Of a DNA stretch of 26,270 nucleotides, positions 20,490 to 26,270 are shown piece after piece. The stretch lies in assembly GCA_032718475.1 (NCBI GenBank), contig JAUCBJ010002707.1:1-26270 (forward strand), read 5' to 3'. Position numbers and translations under genes: made by a program. The DNA is from Nemertoderma westbladi. Its lineage: Eukaryota > Xenacoelomorpha > Nemertodermatida > Nemertodermatidae. Below the pieces are notes generated by a model, which saw only the letters and a list, made by a program, of their open reading frames with translations, was not told the DNA's origin and searched no databases. Positions within the stretch are counted from its first letter, which is position 1, and the number at the start of each line of letters is the position of its first letter.

Positions 20490-22984
20490 CAATCATGACA
20501 GTCATGTTTGTTTTGTAAATTATAATGAAAATATGTGTTGCATGATATCATTTTGAATATACATGCGTCAATTAAAAAACAAATTTGGACCAACCCTATT
20601 AACTAAATATAATTATGCCACTGTAACTATGATTCCTCGGCCGTTAGACCGGGGCTTACTCACAAAGTCTTAAGCAATCCCCCAGAACTATACTCCCCAA
20701 AGGAAACTAGTAATCATTTAGCTACCATTTAAGGATTCAGGGCAGTAGATAAGTAAATATATGAGAATTCGAAGTAACTGCTTAAACCACTACACGGGGG
20801 GGGGGGATCAAACACGATATAGTTGGCGTGCCCTTTTAAGGGTAATTTTAGTGCTCTTGTAGCAAGCAGTTCGATGGAATAATTGTTACTGAGATTACTA
20901 AAATTACAAACTATTTTGAAATTTAAACATTTGTGTGTCCAAAAAAAAAGGGTAAAAATTTAAAAATAGTCCGGTAACCTACACTATATAAATGTATTTT
21001 ATTTGCAACATCAAATCCTCGATTCAACAAAGAAGAAAGAACAGCAATCATTATAGAAAAAAAAATTAAAAGTTACCTCTCTATTCTCTTAGAATTGCTG
21101 AGTTCACCTAGCAACAAAACTTGCTGCGATTGGCTTGTTTTATTGTTGGTTGTTCCTATGTTAGGGTTGGTGGTGGTGTGGAAGCAGGTATTGCTTGGTA
21201 GAGCTGATTGAGTTAGATGGAACACTACCACGCACAGGCCAGGTCCGAGAGTAAGTACATTCAGGCTACACAGGCATTGAGCAGGAAGCAAGAATGGGTG
21301 GATATGGGAGCTGGATCTCACGGCTCCAAGTGGCATGCCATTCCCAGAAATAATATATTTATTTTTGCAGATTTGTTCTGCATGACCGTGGAGTGTTTAA
21401 ATCACGGAAATTCTCAATAAAGCCAATATTGGTTTTATTCACTTCAATAATTTTGCCATATTAATTCACATTTAGAGGTATTTTAAGAAGCAGTTGTCTC
21501 CGTAATTTAATCTATAAACTTTATTTTTATATAAATATATATAAACTTGGTAGGTTTATCATTTGCCCTACCGTAGACTTAATTCCGAATGCTGTTATGT
21601 AAGACAATGATAGTGTCTGATAGCAGCAACGGTATAATATTATTTTATCTAACATTATTAAATTATAAAAAATATATTCATTGATTGTGCAGCAGTGGAA
21701 TAGCCAGGATTTTAGAAAAATAGTGGTAGGGCTCCAGTAGGCCCAATCAGTGTTTTGTATATTAAATATAATCAATTAATACGAATACGATATTTTTTTC
21801 TAAATGGATTAGTTTTTAGTTTCCATTCCACTTCGCGGCCAACAAGTCTCATTGGATTACCTACTAATTAACGTACAGTTATTAATAATTATTATTCAAA
21901 GATGCCTGTTTTAAATACATGTGTTATTGTGTTTTTAATCAGTCTTGAGGCAATCGTGCCAAACTAACATTGTCCCTTCTATTTTCTTTACTTGTATTGG
22001 AGAACCATTGTGCGTATATTCGATAAATACAAACTGAACTATTATAATAGTTGGATGGTTGTTCGGTGCCGAAAGTAACACCTGACAAGTTCAATGTAAA
22101 TGGATTGGGGTTATTTTATTATCTAAGTATACTTTGCTTTGTACTACTTTGAGATCTTGTCATCATTAATCTTATCATCATTATAAGTATAGATGAAGAT
22201 TAGCATTGAGTAGTGATGAGTGCAGTAATAACAACCAAATATATATAATTCTTTATTACATAGTAAATATCTTTATACAGTACAGAGCTCTCTCCGTCTC
22301 TTCTTATAATAACAATATATAAGATTTAAATTTATTGTACCGTTTAAAAGTGAAATAAAGTGCTTTATTTTCAACTAATATTTAATTGATTTATTTTTAA
22401 ATCGTCGAGAAGTACGCCTTGAAATAAAATAGATTCATTGCTGGTCTACAGGCGATACAGTACATGGTAGGCCTACTATATTTAAAGGGATTAAAATTTA
22501 AAAAACTAATAGTATATTTCCACTATATTTCAGTATTCTTTCAGTAGGGTGGTACTATATGATAGGCTAAGGCTGGGGTCTAAGTCATATTATTACAGTA
22601 CCGCAGTAAGCCAATAATTTACATTTCGGATTGGGATCCACTGAAAAGGTCAGAAAGTCAGTATTCGTTTCGATTTTAAGATATAAGGTGGGGGTATAGT
22701 GCAGTAATATGATTGGTTGCCTATGCCAGTAGTTCATTACCGGTACCGCGCCATGACGAAACATGTCTGAGTGTCACAAAGATTCCAAAGAAAGCTGGAA
22801 AGCTATAAGTTATAAACCATTCCATTAATTCCATAATCCATAAATCCATAATTCCATTTACTGTAAATACAGTGCCTGTACCGACATTCTTGACGACGTG
22901 TCTTCGTTCCATATTTTACTCACGCACTTTCGCTTGTTCGTGTATATATTCCCACTTGATCGAGAAATGCGGCATCACTTTAGT
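20490..22984. other. AT-rich spacer without supported gene
   Basis: About 2.5 kb. A run of 11 G lies at 20796-20806 and a 9-A run near 20941. A slightly GC-richer stretch at about 21090-21340 yields overlapping short frames on both strands, but none has recognisable motifs. The rest is AT-rich. TAGGCCTA-like words recur (for example near 22470). No RNA gene or transposon protein is seen. Confidence 0.5.
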
Positions 22985-23042
22985 CGAATATATTGATCAA
23001 TATGAATATATTGATCAATATGAATATATTGATCGAATATAT
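22985..23042. repeat. 18-bp palindromic AT repeat, about three copies
   Basis: GAATATATTGATCAATAT is repeated nearly three times. Each unit contains the perfect palindrome ATATTGATCAATAT, so the block can form several alternative hairpins or cruciforms. A short ORF that crosses it gets an EYIDQY repeat from this sequence and is not credible as a gene. Confidence 0.8.
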
Positions 23043-23770
23043 AGAGATTATATATTGCATAATACTTTGTGAATTATCAAAATTATTTGCACAATTATCA
23101 ACGCTCTTTTAAGTTTATTCTCGACGAGCTGTTTCGAAATCATAATTAAAAATTTGGATCCTTATATTAATATTTTCTCGTATATATTAGTGATTATATC
23201 ATTGCTAAATACACGGTATATTCGCAAATTAGTCCCCCCCCCCCACCCCATTATCCGCAATAGAACCTTTTTAACATATATCAAGAACATATTTATTACG
23301 TTATTGTATGTGTCCTCATATAACATTACGTTGATATAAATAGCCACACAGTTTAGTCTAAACCTATACCAGAGGCAATTCTAACGTAACATCTGGGTGA
23401 TATAAATCGATATTATCCAAAGACTTGAATCAAGAAAAATATTGATATTGTGGCTTTAAGAAGTAGAGTTACAGTAATGGACGGAAAATTTACGCGATTA
23501 ATGCGTTCAAGGATTAACATGTTGAATTTATGGCAGCATGCAATTAATATGTAAATTTTCAATCATATTTAAATGAACAAATCCATGTATTATTCATAAC
23601 GTACTTTCAGTTTGTGTTAGTTGTTTATGATTTTAATAGATAATATTTTTTCTTTAAACTATTATTTATTTAAAGTGTGCGAGTTCCAATTAAGCAAATA
23701 TTTTACATAAAATTATATTTATGTATTATATAAAATATATTATATAAATTGAATTGATTGGAGCGAGGAT
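23043..23770. other. AT-rich spacer with poly-C tract
   Basis: No gene is supported. A C tract at 23234-23249 (11 C, A, 4 C) is the only GC-rich feature. The remaining sequence is AT-rich with many stops in all frames. Confidence 0.5.
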
Positions 23771-23857
23771 GGGGGTGTGGGGAGTGGGGGTGGGGGGAGT
23801 GGGGTTGGGGGTGGGGCGGGGAGTGGGAGGGGGGGGGGGGGGGGGGCGTGATGGGGT
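23771..23857 (+). repeat. G-rich tract with 18-G homopolymer
   Basis: About 87 bp composed almost only of G with isolated T/A/C, containing more than ten separate runs of four or more G. It ends in an uninterrupted run of 18 G (23829-23846). It satisfies simple G-quadruplex rules on the plus strand. It lies about 160 bp upstream of the ATG at 24015. Homopolymer length is error-prone in assemblies. Confidence 0.85.
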
Positions 23858-24014
23858 TCTAACATTGTGACACTCACAAGTCAGTATGTAATACTAATGA
23901 TTTTATTACTTTAATATGTTTATTTAATAAATTACTAAAATTCAATATATATAAACAATTAATGTATAATTAATTTTTAATTTAGGATTTAATTTTATAA
24001 ATTTTGGACATATT

Positions 24015-24317
24015 ATGCATAATTATATATTTCTAATTAGTTTATTTCTTGTCGCTTCAACTCGATCAGCTAATAACATATCGATAGTGTTGCCGAAAGT
24101 CCTACTGGAAGATCCCTCTGGCCTTCTCACCTCCGAGTTGTTCATATCCGCTCTTAATGTCTCCTTGGAAACTATTCGTAATTACAATATATGGCCAATA
24201 GACGATCTACATATGCAAGAGAATATCCACAGGGACAATTGCGATCATATTAAAGGTTCATCGTGGATATCCATTGATAACAACAATTTTAGACATTACT
24301 GCATGGCATATATTTAG
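24015..24317 (+). CDS. Short secreted-type ORF, possibly an ANF-receptor-like N-terminal exon
   Basis: The ATG at 24015 starts a clear signal peptide (MHNYIFLISLFLVASTRS), then ANNISIVLPKVLLEDPSG... and a Cys in HRDNC about 75 residues in. The layout resembles the start of the receptor exon at 4290: signal peptide, a hydrophobic strand with LP, a helix-like LFISALNVSLETI, then a Cys preceded by Asn. Direct identity is low, so family membership is a weak inference. The last five or so codons and the TAG come from the inserted foldback element at about 24303. No strong splice donor is visible; CGTAATT (after 24175) and AAAGGTTCAT (near 24254) are weak candidates. It may be a truncated exon or pseudogene, or an unrelated small secreted protein. 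Confidence 0.4.
   Translation: MHNYIFLISLFLVASTRSANNISIVLPKVLLEDPSGLLTSELFISALNVSLETIRNYNIWPIDDLHMQENIHRDNCDHIKGSSWISIDNNNFRHYCMAYI
24298..24306. repeat. Left flanking direct repeat (candidate target-site duplication)
   Basis: ACTGCATGG here is repeated at 25134-25142 on the other side of the foldback element. Part of it (ATGG) overlaps the left inverted repeat, so the true duplication may be only ACTG or ACTGC. Confidence 0.6.
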
Positions 24318-25132
24318 TATCAATATTCAATAATTTAATACGAGTGATATTATTGATCGTTTTAAATTATTTTTGCCATGCTGAATTATTTCGATTGATA
24401 TTATTGCTCGATTTAAATAACAGTTGAATTATTTCAACCAATAATTATAGCTCGTATGGATAGCTCGTAGATCAGCTGGAATCCAGCTGGTATCTTGATG
24501 ATTCACTTCTATACATGCTTCACTTCAGTACCGGTACAACTGTACCAGTACTACAGCATCAGAGTATGCATGCAGTATACTGGTACAACAGTACTACCCA
24601 GCAACTGGGCAGAACTGTGAATCAGGAGCTGACAGAAGTCTTCAGTCCGGCTAGGCCCAGTAGTGCAGTACTGCATACAGTAAGTGTGAAGTGAATCATC
24701 AAGATCAGATGGATCAGCTTATATACATTTAATACGACATATAATTATTGGTCAAAATAATTCACTGTCTCATTTAATACGACCTATAATTATCGGTTGA
24801 AATAATTCAACTGTTATTTAAATCGAGCAATAATATCAAGCAAAATAATTAAACAGACAAAATATTTTAAATCAATCAATAATATTAAGCAAAATAATGC
24901 AGTTTTGAAACATTATTTAAATCGATCAATAATATCCAGCGAAATAATTAAGTTGAAAAACATTATTTAAATCAATCAATAATATCAATTAAGAATAAAT
25001 AAAGTTGAAAAACTTTATTTAAAATGACTAATAATATCAATCGAAATAATTCAGCATGGCAAAAATCATTTAAAACGATCAATAATATCACTCGTATTAA
25101 ATTATTGAATATTGATACTAAATGTATGCCAT
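24303..25132. mobile_element. Foldback (long inverted repeat) element, MITE-like, asymmetric arms
   Basis: The first ~105 bp (from ATGGCATATATTTAGTATC) is the near-perfect reverse complement of the last ~105 bp (ending GATACTAAATGTATGCCAT), with about two mismatches. Inverted similarity continues inward: the left stretch around 24395-24455 matches the complement of about 24783-24840. ATCTTGATGATTCACTTC at about 24493-24510 is the exact complement of GAAGTGAATCATCAAGAT at about 24688-24705. The right arm is longer because it carries extra ~50-bp tandem copies. There is no transposase, so it is non-autonomous if mobile. The central ~180 bp is GC-richer, with many CAGTAC/GTACTG palindromes. The element interrupts the ORF beginning at 24015. 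Confidence 0.85.
24728..25115. repeat. ~50-bp tandem repeats in right arm of foldback element
   Basis: The word AATAATAT with its TTTAAATCnATC-like upstream context recurs with anchors at about 24828, 24877, 24927, 24977, 25028 and 25080 (steps 49-52 bp). Two related units lie further left (ACGACATATAATTATTGG and ACGACCTATAATTATCGG). The left arm holds only about two equivalents, so the expansion happened on one side after the inverted structure formed. Confidence 0.8.
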
Positions 25133-25133
25133 A

Positions 25134-25142
25134 ACTGCATGG
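25134..25142. repeat. Right flanking direct repeat (candidate target-site duplication)
   Basis: ACTGCATGG, identical to 24298-24306, immediately outside the right inverted repeat with one intervening base. Confidence 0.6.
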
Positions 25143-25156
25143 TGTATGTTCATTGA

Positions 25157-25324
25157 CTCAATGTTCAAAGGAATATAAACAACATAATAAGCAGATCCTC
25201 TGATGCAATTTTATCCTCTAGCGGGAAACTAGTTAATTGCAAACGAGTTAAGCCCTACAAAAACGCAGTCTGTGGTCTGAAAATTTATGTGCCAGAAATA
25301 ATTGCAGATGTTTGTAAAGATTAA
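25157..25324 (+). pseudogene. Open stretch in the pre-insertion frame beyond the foldback
   Basis: If the foldback and one copy of its flanking repeat are ignored, the frame of the ORF at 24015 runs a few codons into this flank, meets TGA at 25154-25156, and is then open for 55 codons until TAA at 25322. The stretch contains three Cys and a plausible globular mix (KLVNCKRVKPYKNAVCGLK), but I recognise no family. It could be a decayed continuation of that gene, or chance in AT-rich DNA. Confidence 0.2.
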
Positions 25325-26270
25325 GCTTCAACACATTATAAAAACAAAACAAATATATATTCAAATAGCAACACTCGCACTAGTTGCACAAGTGATTGTT
25401 TATAAACAAGGAAATGGGAAAAGGTTTTCACTTTCAGACATTTCGCGCCCTCTATCGGCAGACTGTAGACCACCAAAACGCAGTAAGAGGCCTAATAGAG
25501 GTTCACGGTTTTATTTAACTTATTATAATTTAGAGTTTCAAATAATATTCGAATGATTTTTTATATTCGAATAATATTGTTAACGGATTCGAATATTTGA
25601 GCTTTTTTTATAAGCAACTGAACAACTAGTTTCCCCCGATGGATTAAATAATTATTGTCTGATTTTGATCTGCATAACTTAACTTTTAGTCTTGATTTCT
25701 TCAAATTTTCAACTCGACGTCTTTATATCAATCTTCCCGCCGTATTATTATATCCGCTAAGTAACTAATTAAGATGAACAGTTTGCGTTTAGTTTTGCCC
25801 CTCAAAGAGATCCCCTTGAACTTTGCATTATAATCTTCAATAATATACTGTGTAACACATAAACAAACATGTTGACGATGTATTTTTTAATTACAATTTA
25901 CGAGCGATACAAATGTGCGGCAGTATCACTCATTATATGTGTTGATTGTGATGTGACTACCACAGTATTACTTATCGTTGTTTAAATAATATTTACAAAG
26001 TTAGAATTGGCTCTCTCTGTGTATGTTCAGCCATACCGGACCGTGTTTGTCAGTTGTGTTCGATTTTTTCGGAAACCATTTCGTTTCCCAGTCCCGCCTA
26101 GGGCTGTTTGGATCAGCATGAATTCTGTTATCAATGGTATCCACGTTGGACCCTAGGTGCTGTACGAATCATCGAATCATATTATGACAATCTACCCATT
26201 GCGTTCTTGGGGTTGCCATGCGCTGGAGTCGCCTACAATGTCGTTGAATATTTCAAGATATGGAACACAA
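25325..26270. other. Spacer to window end
   Basis: No gene is supported. An 84-codon plus frame at 25302-25556 has no recognisable motif. GCGCCCTCTATCGGCAG at 25445-25461 loosely resembles a CTCF-type site in reverse. The last 250 bp (26020-26270) are GC-richer and could hold part of an exon, but all frames are too short to call. Confidence 0.45.

Noticed and set aside
13158-20498. Long Leu/His-rich or Ser/Thr/Tyr/Cys-rich frames in the satellite (up to 993 codons)
   Set aside because: The openness follows from a 24-bp unit without stops in two frames. Frequent non-triplet indels change the frame with no sign of constraint, and several frames start at non-ATG codons.
21073-21420. Overlapping plus and minus frames of 67-87 codons
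   Set aside because: They overlap each other in opposite strands. No signal peptide, domain or splice evidence favours either; composition is the likely cause.
22872-23072. 66-codon frame with an EYIDQY repeat
   Set aside because: The repeated peptide comes from an 18-bp palindromic AT repeat, the start is arbitrary, and no family is recognisable.
24015-24317. A complete small secreted protein gene ending at the TAG at 24315
   Set aside because: The final codons and stop lie within the foldback insertion, so the native 3' end is not represented; I kept it only as a low-confidence partial or truncated ORF.
25208-25648. Possible inverted repeat around GGGAAACTAGTT (25222) and AACTAGTTTCCC (25624)
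   Set aside because: Only about 19 of 25 bases match by eye and there is no flanking duplication. A similar GGAAACTAGT also occurs at 20702, so it may be a common word; I could not support an element.

Overview
The window reads as metazoan nuclear DNA, most likely from a marine invertebrate. The non-coding DNA is AT-rich. The one recognisable host exon ends in a spliceosomal GTAAGT donor. It encodes the ectodomain of a natriuretic-peptide-receptor / receptor guanylate cyclase type protein. The rest is mostly non-LTR retrotransposons and simple or satellite repeats. The short words ACCGGT and TAGGCCTA recur. I cannot fix the phylum; an invertebrate deuterostome is a guess. Nothing prokaryotic is present (no operons, rRNA, tRNA or CRISPR that I can support).

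Layout. 1-4289 is gene-poor spacer with several small repeats: two diverged direct copies 288 bp apart, a degenerate ~40-bp tandem, a hairpin enclosing a 12-bp repeat, and a perfect 8-copy 25-bp minisatellite at 2879-3085. 4290-5046 is a plus-strand first coding exon (signal peptide plus about 220 residues of an ANF-receptor ligand-binding fold) that stops at a consensus donor. About 6.1-11.2 kb is a nearly complete plus-strand LINE: ORF1, then ORF2 with an intact endonuclease, an unusual proline-rich decapeptide minisatellite linker, and an intact reverse transcriptase. A single frameshift in a seven-T run separates endonuclease from reverse transcriptase. 11521-12770 is a decayed minus-strand RTE-like LINE fragment.

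13213-20489 is about 7.3 kb of a 24-bp satellite, roughly 300 units, with nested higher-order duplications. Each plus-strand unit looks like a metazoan 3' splice acceptor (branch-point-like CTTAC/CTAAC, pyrimidine tract, then CAG). 20490-24014 is AT-rich spacer with poly-G/poly-C tracts and a G-quadruplex-prone tract. 24015-24317 is a short secreted-type ORF with possible weak resemblance to the N-terminus of the same receptor family. Its 3' end is invaded by an asymmetric foldback element (about 24303-25132), flanked by a 9-nt direct repeat. The remainder to 26270 has no gene I can support.

How the parts relate. If the receptor gene continues past its donor at 5047, no further exon of it is recognisable in the next 21 kb. 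The LINE, the RTE fragment and the satellite would then sit inside one large first intron, with the acceptor-like satellite in sense orientation. Alternatively the receptor exon is an orphan fragment. RNA-seq would decide this.
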